DNA of 37,800 bases, taken from assembly GCA_964368275.1 (NCBI GenBank), contig CAYJAQ010000008.1, forward strand, positions 1 to 37,800. Direction: 5' to 3'. Of the stretch, positions 26,701-33,288 are shown piece after piece; position 1 is the stretch's first letter; each line of letters opens with the position of its first letter. The translations under genes were made by a program, and so were the position numbers. Under the pieces are notes generated by a model that saw only the letters and a list, made by a program, of their open reading frames with translations, searched no databases and was not told where the DNA came from. The DNA comes from CAYJAQ01 sp964368275. GTDB taxonomy: Bacteria > Bacillota_I > Bacilli_A > ML615J-28 > CAG-313.

Positions 26701-27369
26701 TGGTTTACCATTTTCATCTTCGCCAAAGAATAAGCGATTAATCTCACGGTTACTCTTAATACCTAAAGCTCTAATAAATGTCGAAAGCGGAATCTTCTTT
26801 GAACGGTCTAATTTAGCATACCAAATATCTTTAGTACCTAATTCAAATTCAATCCAAGCTCCACGTGTAGGAATAACTTGGCCACTATAATTAGCACGGC
26901 CAGATTTCTTATTAACTTCTTTACCAAAGAAAACACCAGCAGAACGAATAATCTGCGTAACAACAACACGTTCAGAACCATTAATAATAAAGGTTCCCCA
27001 AGGTGTCATTACCGGGAATTCACCCATGAAGATCTTATCTTCTTTTATTTCACCAGTTTCTTTGTTAAATAGTTGTACATTTACTTTTAATGCTTGTGAG
27101 TAATTAACATTATGAATTTTGGCTTCTGGAACAGAATACTTTGGTTCATCAAAGTCATAATCACCAAAAATTAGTTCAAACTTTTCACCATCACCATGAT
27201 CCTTAATTGGAGATATTTCAGTAAATAATTCCTTAATACCATTTTCCATGAACCATTTAAATGATCCGGTTTGTACTTCAATCAGGTTAGGTAACTCAAC
27301 GTTAGTTTGAACGCGTGCATAGTTTCTACGCACTCTTGTCTTTCCATATTGAATATTTTTAAAGCTCAA
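23740..27369 (-). CDS. rpoB: DNA-directed RNA polymerase subunit beta
   Basis: 1209 residues from a TTG at 27369 (AGAGGTGG six bases upstream), giving [20 protein letters not shown], which aligns with the Bacillus RpoB start. The longer open frame reaching 27534 would include the promoter itself and is rejected. Hallmarks include the rifampicin pocket [65 protein letters not shown] and the C-terminal [22 protein letters not shown]. The main rifampicin contacts are unchanged, but two usual prolines nearby are glutamine (ALGQGG and TPEGQN). It is transcribed from its own promoter at 27437-27465 with a roughly 60-base leader. Confidence 0.98.
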   Translation of the reverse strand: [1209 protein letters not shown]

Positions 27370-27436
27370 AATAATCCACCTCTCGTCATAGGAAACGTTT
27401 CTAAAAGCAAAAACCCGCATCCTATCATATTCCTCT

Positions 27437-27465
27437 ATGATACCACATATCAAACTATTTGTCAA
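27437..27465 (-). promoter_or_regulatory. rpoB-rpoC promoter
   Basis: Minus-strand TTGACA (27465-27460), 17-bp spacer, TATCAT (27442-27437), about 65 bases before the rpoB TTG start. It is back-to-back with a plus-strand promoter at 27496-27524. Confidence 0.88.
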
Positions 27466-27495
27466 GAAATATTTCATTTTTTTTGCATAAAAGAC

Positions 27496-27524
27496 TTGAC
27501 AAAGCCCTAAAATAATGATATAAT
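27496..27524 (+). promoter_or_regulatory. Consensus promoter pointing away from rpoB
   Basis: A perfect TTGACA (27496-27501) and TATAAT (27519-27524) with a 17-bp spacer on the plus strand. The only thing downstream is a short stretch ending at the hairpin 27615-27640, so the expected transcript is about 110 bases. Confidence 0.75.
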
Positions 27525-27532
27525 CATAGCCC

Positions 27533-27613
27533 ATGGAAATTTATTTTAAAATTTTTATGGTTTTATTTCATTTTCTAAACATTTTTTCTCTTCATTTTTC
27601 ATCCAGAAAATAA
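27533..27613 (+). CDS. Possible leaderless 26-residue hydrophobic peptide (or a small RNA)
   Basis: An ATG lies nine bases after the perfect -10 box, so the expected transcript would begin about two bases before it; there is no ribosome binding site. The frame encodes 26 residues starting MEIYFKIFMVLF and ending SSRK, hydrophobic and aromatic in the middle with a basic tail, and stops at TAA-TAA directly before the terminator stem. It could be a small membrane peptide or type-I-toxin-like peptide. Equally, the transcript may be a non-coding RNA and the frame an accident of AT-rich DNA. The promoter and terminator are the solid parts; coding is uncertain. Confidence 0.3.
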   Translation: MEIYFKIFMVLFHFLNIFSLHFSSRK

Positions 27614-27614
27614 T

Positions 27615-27640
27615 AAAATGGCCTCACGCGAGGCCATTTT
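27615..27640. terminator. Bidirectional terminator after the RsmC-like gene
   Basis: An 11-bp stem AAAATGGCCTC / GAGGCCATTTT with loop ACGC. It abuts the methyltransferase stop on the minus strand and also closes the short plus-strand unit from 27496. Confidence 0.9.
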
Positions 27641-28233
27641 TATTTTGTTGATTTCACGATGTAATAGCCATTATCTTTAACTATCACATCAGTTGTGCTA
27701 AAGACACCTTCTAGTTTAGATATAGCAGAAAGCGCTCCTTGTTTTTTTTGAATAACAAACCACAGCTCACCATAATCTTTTAAATGCTGGTAAGCGTTCG
27801 TTAAAATCAAATGTACAACATCTTTACCCGCTCTAATAGGGGGATTCGTTATAATCACATCATACATATCAGCAACACTTTCGTATGCATAGCTTTCATA
27901 AATGTTAATATTACTCACATTATTTGCTACTGCATTATCTTTTGCTAGCGTTATTGCTCGCAGATTAATATCAACCATGTCAACTACCGAAGTTGGGTTA
28001 GCTTTAGCAATGGTAAGTCCTATTGGACCATATCCACAGCCAACTTCAAGAATAGCTTTTTCAGAAAAAGCGGGCAGATATTGAAGCAAGAGACTGCTGC
28101 CAAAATCAACACCACCTTTTGATAATACGCCACTATCAGTCTTGAAAGTAAGATTGTGTTTCCGATAATAAAAACTAATTGTTCTAATATCTGAATTTAA
28201 ATTGGGATTGTTTTCAAAATATTGATTACTCAT
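27640..28233 (-). CDS. ybxB: 16S rRNA (guanine-N2)-methyltransferase, RsmC-like (YbxB)
   Basis: 197 residues from the ATG at 28233 (GAGG five bases before; a GTG two codons earlier is less likely). It has a single SAM-dependent methyltransferase domain: LEVGCGYGPIGLTIA (motif I, about 64-78), VDMVDINLRAI (motif II) and the catalytic IITNPPIRAG (about 127-136), where NPP is typical of enzymes that methylate exocyclic amines of nucleic acid. The E. coli relative RsmC makes m2G1207 in 16S rRNA but has an extra N-terminal domain; this short form is the Gram-positive YbxB version. Its place between rplL and rpoB is the same as in Bacillus. A weak hairpin after rplL separates it from the ribosomal genes. 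Confidence 0.9.
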   Translation of the reverse strand: MSNQYFENNPNLNSDIRTISFYYRKHNLTFKTDSGVLSKGGVDFGSSLLLQYLPAFSEKAILEVGCGYGPIGLTIAKANPTSVVDMVDINLRAITLAKDNAVANNVSNINIYESYAYESVADMYDVIITNPPIRAGKDVVHLILTNAYQHLKDYGELWFVIQKKQGALSAISKLEGVFSTTDVIVKDNGYYIVKSTK

Positions 28234-28252
28234 ATACACCTCAATAAAGCAA

Positions 28253-28277
28253 AACCTGAAGACACAGCCTTCAGGTT
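28253..28277 (-). terminator. Hairpin after rplL (weak terminator or attenuator)
   Basis: A 9-bp stem AACCTGAAG / CTTCAGGTT with a 7-base loop and a short TTTTGC tail on the minus strand. It lies between rplL and ybxB and probably lowers transcription of ybxB relative to the ribosomal proteins. Confidence 0.6.
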
Positions 28278-28288
28278 AATTACTTAAA

Positions 28289-28660
28289 CTACTTGATTTC
28301 TACTTCTGCGCCAGCTTCAACTAATTTAGCTTTTAGAGCTTCAGCTTCTTCTGGAGAAATGTGTTCTTTAACAGGTTTTGGAGCACCGTCAACTAAGTCT
28401 TTAGCTTCCTTTAGTCCTAAGCCAGTTACTTCACGTACTAGTTTGATGATATTTAATTTAGCTTGTCCTGGGTGCTTTAAGATAACAGTTACATCTGTAG
28501 GTGCTGCATCTTCAGCTGGTCCAGCTACTGCGCCTGCTGCTACTGGAGCTGCTGCAGTTACACCGAATTCTTCTTCGATTGCCTTTACTAATTCATTTAA
28601 TTCTAATACGCTCATTTCTTTAATAGCAGCGATAAAATCTGCTGTACTAATTTTTGCCAT
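28289..28660 (-). CDS. rplL: 50S ribosomal protein L7/L12
   Basis: 123 residues from the ATG at 28660 (MAKISTADFIAAIKEM), with AGGAGG upstream. The N-terminal dimerisation helices, an alanine/glycine/proline-rich hinge (AAAPVAAGAVAGPAEDAAP, about 36-54) and the C-terminal factor-binding domain with VILKHPGQAKLNIIKLVREV and GLGLKEAKDLVDGAPKPVKE are all present. It forms the flexible stalk that recruits translation GTPases, in pairs on L10. It follows rplJ by 30 bases, the universal order. Confidence 0.98.
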   Translation of the reverse strand: MAKISTADFIAAIKEMSVLELNELVKAIEEEFGVTAAAPVAAGAVAGPAEDAAPTDVTVILKHPGQAKLNIIKLVREVTGLGLKEAKDLVDGAPKPVKEHISPEEAEALKAKLVEAGAEVEIK

Positions 28661-28690
28661 TTCGTTTGTTCCTCCTATGTTTAACAATTT

Positions 28691-29176
28691 TTACTCTTTT
28701 TCTGATACTGCTTTAATTGCACATGCTAAGCCACGAATAGGTGCTTGCATTACACTTAATAACATTGAAATCATACCTTGTTTGTTTGGTAGCTTTGATA
28801 AAGCTGCAAGATCTTTTACATTTGTATATTGACCATCAACGATACCACCTTTTACAGATAGTTTATCATGTTCTTTGGCAAATGCAAATAAGATTTTGTT
28901 ACCTGATACTTCGTCTTTCGAGAAGACAACTGCACTTGGTCCTACAAAACTTTCAGCGGGCATATTATAACCAGCCTTTTCAGAAGCACGACGAAGAATG
29001 TTATTTTTAACAACTTTCATTTCGCAGTTTTCAGTGTGTAGCTTTACTCTTAACTCGGTAATTTCAGCTACAGTTAATCCTAGGTAATCAACGAATATAA
29101 TTGAACCAGCGTTTGAAATGTTATTTACTACTTGTTCAACTTGTTCTTGTTTTTTAGCGATTGTCGCTTCATTCAT
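28691..29176 (-). CDS. rplJ: 50S ribosomal protein L10
   Basis: 161 residues from the ATG at 29176; an in-frame GTG at 29185 overlaps the ribosome binding site AGGAGGTG and is rejected. The N-terminal RNA-binding domain shows SNAGSIIFVDYLGLTVAEIT and KVVKNNILRRA, both typical of L10; the C-terminal helix that carries L7/L12 dimers follows LPNKQGMISMLLSVMQAP. It anchors the stalk to 23S rRNA and represses its own mRNA by binding the leader at 29191-29266. It is co-transcribed with rplL. Confidence 0.97.
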   Translation of the reverse strand: MNEATIAKKQEQVEQVVNNISNAGSIIFVDYLGLTVAEITELRVKLHTENCEMKVVKNNILRRASEKAGYNMPAESFVGPSAVVFSKDEVSGNKILFAFAKEHDKLSVKGGIVDGQYTNVKDLAALSKLPNKQGMISMLLSVMQAPIRGLACAIKAVSEKE

Positions 29177-29190
29177 TGTTTTCACCTCCT

Positions 29191-29266
29191 GAAATTTTTA
29201 GGATTTCCCTCGGTAGGATATTTAAACTATTCTTTTATTGAACAGTACCTACTGTCTACGGCAATG
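29191..29266 (-). promoter_or_regulatory. L10 leader (autoregulatory mRNA structure)
   Basis: The 5-prime region of rplJ holds two conserved blocks on the minus strand, CCGTAGACAGTAGGTACTG (about 29262-29244) and ATCCTACCGAGGG (about 29219-29207). Their TAGGTA / TCCTACC complementarity and the CCGAGG turn are characteristic of the L10(L12)-binding leader of Bacillota. Excess L10-L12 complex binding here would lower expression of rplJL. Confidence 0.72.
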
Positions 29267-29299
29267 ACTTATATACTATTTTTTTATGATTATACTGAA

Positions 29300-29995
29300 T
29301 TATGCTTCTATATTAGCGCCATCAATTTTGATGCCAGGGCCCATAGAAGATGATACCGCGATATTTTGCATATAAACACCCTTAACAGTTGTTGGTTTAA
29401 TACGCATTAATTGACGGTATAAAGTTTGAATGTTTTCTGCTAAAGCTTTTGTTTCAAATGATACTTTTCCAACTGGAACTAAAATGTTACCAGTCTTATC
29501 AGTACGATACTCAACTTTACCAGCTTTGAATTCTTTAACTGCTTTTTCGATATCCATTGTTACTGTACCTGTCTTAGGGTTTGGCATTAAGCCTTTAGGA
29601 CCTAAAACACGTCCTAATTTACCTAATTCGCCCATCATATCAGGTGTAGCAATAACAGTATCAAATTCGAACCAACCACCCTTGATCTTATCTAGATATT
29701 CGCTATCGCCTGCATAATCTGCTCCTGCATCAAGTGCTGCTTTAGCTTTATCGCCTTTAGCAATAACTAATACACGAACTGTTTTACCAGTACCATTTGG
29801 TAATGATATTGCACCACGAAGATTTTGTTCAGCCTTACGTGGATCGATGTTTAATCTAAATGAGATTTCAACAGTTTCGTCGAATTTTGCATAACTAGCT
29901 TTTTTAACTAATTCAACTGCTTCAGCAAGTGGATACTTCTTAGTGCGGTCAATTAGCTTTAAAGCTTCTTGGTATTTTTTACCTCTTTTTGCCAT
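29300..29995 (-). CDS. rplA: 50S ribosomal protein L1
   Basis: 231 residues, ATG at 29995 with AGGAGGAAAAAT upstream. It begins MAKRGKKYQEALKLIDRTKK; domain I has EISFRLNIDPRKAEQNLRG, domain II (about 68-160) has KIKGGWFEFDTVIATPDMM and GKLGRVLGPKGLMPNPKTGT, the latter an L1 signature. It binds helix 76-78 of 23S rRNA to form the L1 stalk and can repress its own operon by binding a look-alike site in the mRNA. It follows rplK after 122 bases that contain a candidate site. Confidence 0.98.
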   Translation of the reverse strand: MAKRGKKYQEALKLIDRTKKYPLAEAVELVKKASYAKFDETVEISFRLNIDPRKAEQNLRGAISLPNGTGKTVRVLVIAKGDKAKAALDAGADYAGDSEYLDKIKGGWFEFDTVIATPDMMGELGKLGRVLGPKGLMPNPKTGTVTMDIEKAVKEFKAGKVEYRTDKTGNILVPVGKVSFETKALAENIQTLYRQLMRIKPTTVKGVYMQNIAVSSSMGPGIKIDGANIEA

Positions 29996-30012
29996 TTTAT
30001 TTTTCCTCCTAA

Positions 30013-30040
30013 ATGTGGTTTAACGGAATCTCCTCCCACA
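30013..30040 (-). promoter_or_regulatory. Candidate L1-binding hairpin between rplK and rplA
   Basis: On the minus strand TGTGGGAG and AACCACAT close a small irregular hairpin just before the rplA ribosome binding site. The GTGGGAG..CCAC frame occurs again at 30574-30602 upstream of rplK. It is presumably where L1 represses its own mRNA; this is inferred from position and repetition. Confidence 0.45.
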
Positions 30041-30117
30041 GTTTAGATGTTACACTTCCTAGAGATTATCTAATTTGAAAGTGCTTAATCTATTATGCGA
30101 AGAATTTAAGAAAGATC

Positions 30118-30546
30118 TTAATCTTCTACAACGATTCCCATGTTTCTTGCGGTACCTTCAATGATGTTAGCTGCTGCTTCTACATCGTAAGCGTTAAGAT
30201 CGGGCATCTTAGTTTTAGCAATTTCTAATAATTGCGCTCTAGTGATGCTGCCAACTTTTGTTTTCTTAGCATTTGAAGAACCTGATTTTAATCCTGCTGC
30301 TTTCTTAAGCATGTCGGAAGCTGGTGGTGTCTTAGTTATAAATGTAAATGAACGATCGTCATAAACAGTAATTACAACTGGGATAATACTACCTGCTTGG
30401 TCTTTAGTCTTGTCATTAAATTGCATACAGAATTGTTGAATGTTTACTTGTGCTTGTCCTAAAACTGGTCCAACGGGTGGCGCTGGATTTGCTTTACCAG
30501 CAGCAATTTGTAGTTTAATAACTTTTTTGACTTTTTTAGCTGCCAC
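30118..30546 (-). CDS. rplK: 50S ribosomal protein L11
   Basis: 142 residues from a GTG at 30546 (VAAKKVKKVIKLQ read as M); GGAGG is eight bases before it, while an earlier in-frame GTG at 30555 overlaps the ribosome binding site. The N-terminal domain has GKANPAPPVGPVLGQAQVNI, the usual signature with the proline pair contacted by thiostrepton and release factors; the C-terminal RNA-binding domain ends with the helix AANIIEGTARNMGIVVED. It sits at the GTPase-associated centre of 23S rRNA. First gene of the L11-L1 unit, transcribed from the promoter at 30661-30689. Confidence 0.98.
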   Translation of the reverse strand: MAAKKVKKVIKLQIAAGKANPAPPVGPVLGQAQVNIQQFCMQFNDKTKDQAGSIIPVVITVYDDRSFTFITKTPPASDMLKKAAGLKSGSSNAKKTKVGSITRAQLLEIAKTKMPDLNAYDVEAAANIIEGTARNMGIVVED

Positions 30547-30573
30547 GAGACACACCTCCTTTTTTGTCCGTGC

Positions 30574-30602
30574 GTGGTCGATGAATATTTCTATTCTCCC
30601 AC
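30574..30602 (-). promoter_or_regulatory. Candidate L1-binding hairpin in the rplK leader
   Basis: GTGGGAGAATAG and CATCGACCAC pair around an AT-rich apical stem on the minus strand. It shares the GTGGGAG..CCAC frame with 30013-30040. A GTGGGA-type internal loop is part of known L1 targets. Confidence 0.45.
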
Positions 30603-30660
30603 AATAAATAAAAGTTTATAAAAAATAGTAGTATATGCGTTGTCAATGCACGCGACTATT

Positions 30661-30689
30661 ATTATATCATAAAAGCCATCGGATGTCAA
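30661..30689 (-). promoter_or_regulatory. rplK-rplA promoter
   Basis: Minus-strand TTGACA (30689-30684) and TATAAT (30666-30661), both perfect, with a 17-bp spacer, about 115 bases before the rplK start, leaving room for a structured leader. Confidence 0.92.
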
Positions 30690-30808
30690 GAAATACCATA
30701 CAAGATTTTTAAGAGTCTAATTTATTAAGAAAATAAGCTAATTTTGTCAGTCGTTTTTTTCCTAGTAATTTTTTTATCATATTTAAAACTTTTTTTATTT
30801 TTTTCCAA

Positions 30809-30814
30809 TATAAT
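30809..30814 (+). promoter_or_regulatory. Probable -10 box of the VWA lipoprotein gene
   Basis: A TATAAT lies 46 bases before the ATG on the plus strand, in a T-rich stretch. No good -35 box is visible at 16-18 bp, so this is tentative. Confidence 0.35.
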
Positions 30815-30860
30815 AGAGAAAAAAGTTGTTTTATATGTATACGAATATGTGGAGGTATTT

Positions 30861-32174
30861 ATGAACAAAATCAAAAAGTTAATTTCGCTCTTTATTGTAT
30901 TTGCATTCTTCTTTATTTTAACAAGTTGTGCAGCAAAAAATTTAAATATTCCTGTAGGTAGCTCTGAAAAATATCCAAGTGGTTTTTACGATGAAGATTC
31001 AGGAACCTTAGATGGTAAAAGTAGTGGGTTGCCAGCTGAACCTGGCGAAACGTATGAACCCGATGGCGATAACCAACAAATCCCTGCTGGCCAAATAACA
31101 GCGAGTGCTTGGGATGATAAGAACAATTACCCATTTTGGCTTAATCTTTTTGCATCTAGCCAAGAATCAGCAATTGGATTGTTTGAGCCATATGAAAAAC
31201 AGTTAGCATCAGCTACTAACTTACTATATAGCCGAAATATGCTTAAGGTTGCTGTTACAAGTGACGCAGCTGTTGCTCTTAAAAATGCTAAAGTTGTTTT
31301 AAGCAAGGACCAAAACACTTTATTCCGTGCTACCACTGATGCCTTTGGCAATGCTTATATCTTCTTACCAAAAGGAGTTGAATATCCAGTTGACATTACT
31401 GTTAGTGCTCCTAATAGTGAAGTTGATGATCAACTCATTACTCTAACAACAATTCCTGATCAAAACACTGTTAACGTAACTATTGCTAATCAAACTAATA
31501 GCTCCAACAATATTGACTTACTATTTGTAGTTGATACAACTGGTTCAATGGGTGATGAGATTGATTATTTAAAAGCCGAGATAAGCAGTGTTATTGAAGC
31601 TGTTTCGAATAATGGTGCTAATGTACGCCTTGGTTTATTATTCTACCGTGATGCTGCTGATGAATACGTGACTCGAAAATTTGATTTTACAACTAATTTA
31701 TCCGCTCAATACGCTAATCTTCGTAATCAATTTGCAAATGGCGGTGGTGACTATCCTGAAGCAGTTGATGTTGCTTTAGATGAAGCTATTAATGATATGA
31801 CTTGGTCAGCTGACGATTCTACTAAATTATTAGTTCATGTTCTTGATGCTCCTCCACACACTACTAATGAAAAATTAGCAAAGTTTGCTGGTGCTGTTAC
31901 AACTGCTGCTCAAAAAGGCATTCGAATTATTCCTGTGGCTTCAAGTGGAATTGACAAATGGACTGAATATTTATTAAGACTAGAAGCAATGACAACTGGC
32001 GGTATTTACACTTTCATCACTAATGACTCTGGCATCGGTGGTGATCACATTGAAGCAAGTGTTGGTGAAACAACCGTTGAATTTTTGAATGCAATGTTAA
32101 TTAGAATTATTAATTCCTATCATACTGGTACAGTAATTGCACCGGTTCCTTATAATCAAACTATCAAGAAATAG
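30861..32174 (+). CDS. Von Willebrand factor A domain lipoprotein
   Basis: 437 residues from the ATG at 30861 (GGAGG five bases upstream). A longer in-frame start at 30744 lacks a ribosome binding site. Signal peptide 1-22 with lipobox ILTSC (Cys23) gives an outer-face lipoprotein. An acidic, Pro/Gly-rich linker (about 30-80) is followed by a small beta domain with features of a carboxypeptidase-regulatory-like fold (LKVAVTSDAAVALKNAKVVL.., about 127-210), then the VWA domain (219-420). The metal site reads DTTGSMG (225-231), with the GGGDYPEAVDVAL segment typical of the DTTGSM group, so metal-dependent ligand binding should work. The partner is unknown. It lies on the opposite strand between rplK and nusG, where most Bacillota have no gene. 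Confidence 0.87.
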   Translation: MNKIKKLISLFIVFAFFFILTSCAAKNLNIPVGSSEKYPSGFYDEDSGTLDGKSSGLPAEPGETYEPDGDNQQIPAGQITASAWDDKNNYPFWLNLFASSQESAIGLFEPYEKQLASATNLLYSRNMLKVAVTSDAAVALKNAKVVLSKDQNTLFRATTDAFGNAYIFLPKGVEYPVDITVSAPNSEVDDQLITLTTIPDQNTVNVTIANQTNSSNNIDLLFVVDTTGSMGDEIDYLKAEISSVIEAVSNNGANVRLGLLFYRDAADEYVTRKFDFTTNLSAQYANLRNQFANGGGDYPEAVDVALDEAINDMTWSADDSTKLLVHVLDAPPHTTNEKLAKFAGAVTTAAQKGIRIIPVASSGIDKWTEYLLRLEAMTTGGIYTFITNDSGIGGDHIEASVGETTVEFLNAMLIRIINSYHTGTVIAPVPYNQTIKK

Positions 32175-32183
32175 CTATTACTA

Positions 32184-32205
32184 AAAGCTGAGACTCCTCA
32201 GCTTT
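32184..32205 (+). terminator. Terminator of the VWA lipoprotein gene
   Basis: A 9-bp stem AAAGCTGAG / CTCAGCTTT with a 4-base loop and a T-run, nine bases after the stop codon. Confidence 0.9.
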
Positions 32206-32221
32206 TTTTATTGCATAAGAA

Positions 32222-32245
32222 AAAACTCAGCAATTACTGAGTTTT
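32222..32245 (-). terminator. Terminator of the rpmG-secE-nusG unit
   Basis: A 9-bp stem AAAACTCAG / CTGAGTTTT with a 6-base loop, followed by a T-run on the minus strand, directly after nusG. Confidence 0.88.
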
Positions 32246-32251
32246 GCATTT

Positions 32252-32803
32252 CTATTTTTCAACTAATTTCACTTCATCAAAGTGTAGTTCTTTCGCTGTC
32301 GGACGGCCGAAGAAATCGACTAATACCGTAACAATTTGTTTGTCCATATCAATACCATCAACTGTTGCACTTTGTCCAGCAAACATACCAGTTAATACTT
32401 GCACAACATCGCCAGCTTTAAATTTTGCTTCAGCTTCTAAAGTAATACCACAGCTACGTAATATTGGTAGTATTTCATCAAGAGTAAGGGGAACTGGTTT
32501 TGCTCCTCCACCACTAGATCCTAAGAAACCAGTAACCATTGGTGTATTACGAACAACAAACCATGATTCATCAGTAACTATCATATCGACAAAAATGTAA
32601 CCCGGAAACTCTTTTTCAATAATTTCCTTCATATCACCATTTTTCTTCTTTTCATAACGAACAGTTTCAGGAATTAATACTCGGAAGATGTAATTCTCCA
32701 TATTCATTGATTTAATACGTCTTTCGAGATTTGTCTTAGCTGCGTTTTCACAGCCCGAATAGGATTGAATCACATACCAAGCTCTTTCGTTTTCGTAATC
32801 CAT
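32252..32803 (-). CDS. nusG: Transcription antitermination/pausing factor NusG
   Basis: 183 residues. The N-terminal NGN domain begins ERAWYVIQSYSGCENAAKTNLERR and contains EKEFPGYIFVDMIVTDESWFVVRNTPMVTGFLGSS, which binds the polymerase clamp. The C-terminal KOW domain (about 128-182, FKAGDVVQVLTGMFAGQSAT) contacts S10 or Rho. It influences pausing and couples transcription to translation. It starts seven bases after the secE stop; the RBS is weak (TAGG). Usual location next to secE; the rplK gene normally next on the same strand is displaced by the VWA gene. Confidence 0.97.
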   Translation of the reverse strand: MDYENERAWYVIQSYSGCENAAKTNLERRIKSMNMENYIFRVLIPETVRYEKKKNGDMKEIIEKEFPGYIFVDMIVTDESWFVVRNTPMVTGFLGSSGGGAKPVPLTLDEILPILRSCGITLEAEAKFKAGDVVQVLTGMFAGQSATVDGIDMDKQIVTVLVDFFGRPTAKELHFDEVKLVEK

Positions 32804-32810
32804 ATGCTAC

Positions 32811-33275
32811 CTATTTTTTCAAACCAGTAAGCCAAGTCATCAATGGATTTAATGCTAGGTCATAAAGGAAGAATAGTAGTGCTAAAGCAATAATGAAAAT
32901 TAATACAATAACAATATTACTCAAGAATGCACTTCTAGACAAACCGGTAATATGCTTAGTTTCATCAAATGATGGCTTATAGAATGGCCAAACTACTAAT
33001 AATAATGAAACAATACCTAAACCGATTAATACCCATGCAAATACCTTTGGATATTGACCAATTAAGAAGAAATCCGGAGATACTGTTAAAGTACCATTAA
33101 TTATTAAAGCGCCAAGTACGATAGCGAAAATAGCAAGGATTGCTAAAATCAAATTTTCATATTTGTATTCTTTTGATAGAATTGTCAATACACGGCCTTT
33201 TTTTGCTTGCTTATCAGCTGGTTTCTCAACCTTTTTTTTGTTTTCTTTTTCTTTAGAAACGTCTTTCTTTGGCAT
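32811..33275 (-). CDS. secE: Preprotein translocase subunit SecE, three-helix form
   Basis: 154 residues, much longer than the roughly 60-residue one-helix SecE of Bacillus. A charged, lysine-rich N-terminus (1-40) precedes two extra membrane helices (about 43-63 and 76-98), and the conserved C-terminal part starts with YKPSFDETKHITGLSRSAF and has the third helix (about 119-142). Identity rests mainly on position between rpmG and nusG and on that final amphipathic-helix-plus-TM layout; overall sequence similarity is low. E. coli SecE also has three helices. It clamps SecY in the membrane. GGAGG lies nine bases before the ATG. Confidence 0.8.
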   Translation of the reverse strand: MPKKDVSKEKENKKKVEKPADKQAKKGRVLTILSKEYKYENLILAILAIFAIVLGALIINGTLTVSPDFFLIGQYPKVFAWVLIGLGIVSLLLVVWPFYKPSFDETKHITGLSRSAFLSNIVIVLIFIIALALLFFLYDLALNPLMTWLTGLKK

Positions 33276-33288
33276 AGTGATGCTCCTC

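Noticed and set aside
27370..27534. N-terminal extension of RpoB by 55 residues
   Set aside because: It would cover the rpoB promoter and does not match RpoB; the TTG at 27369 with a good RBS aligns with the family start.
28293..28832. 179-codon open frame opposite rplL/rplJ
   Set aside because: It is antisense to two unmistakable ribosomal protein genes, with no ribosome binding site; an effect of their codon bias.
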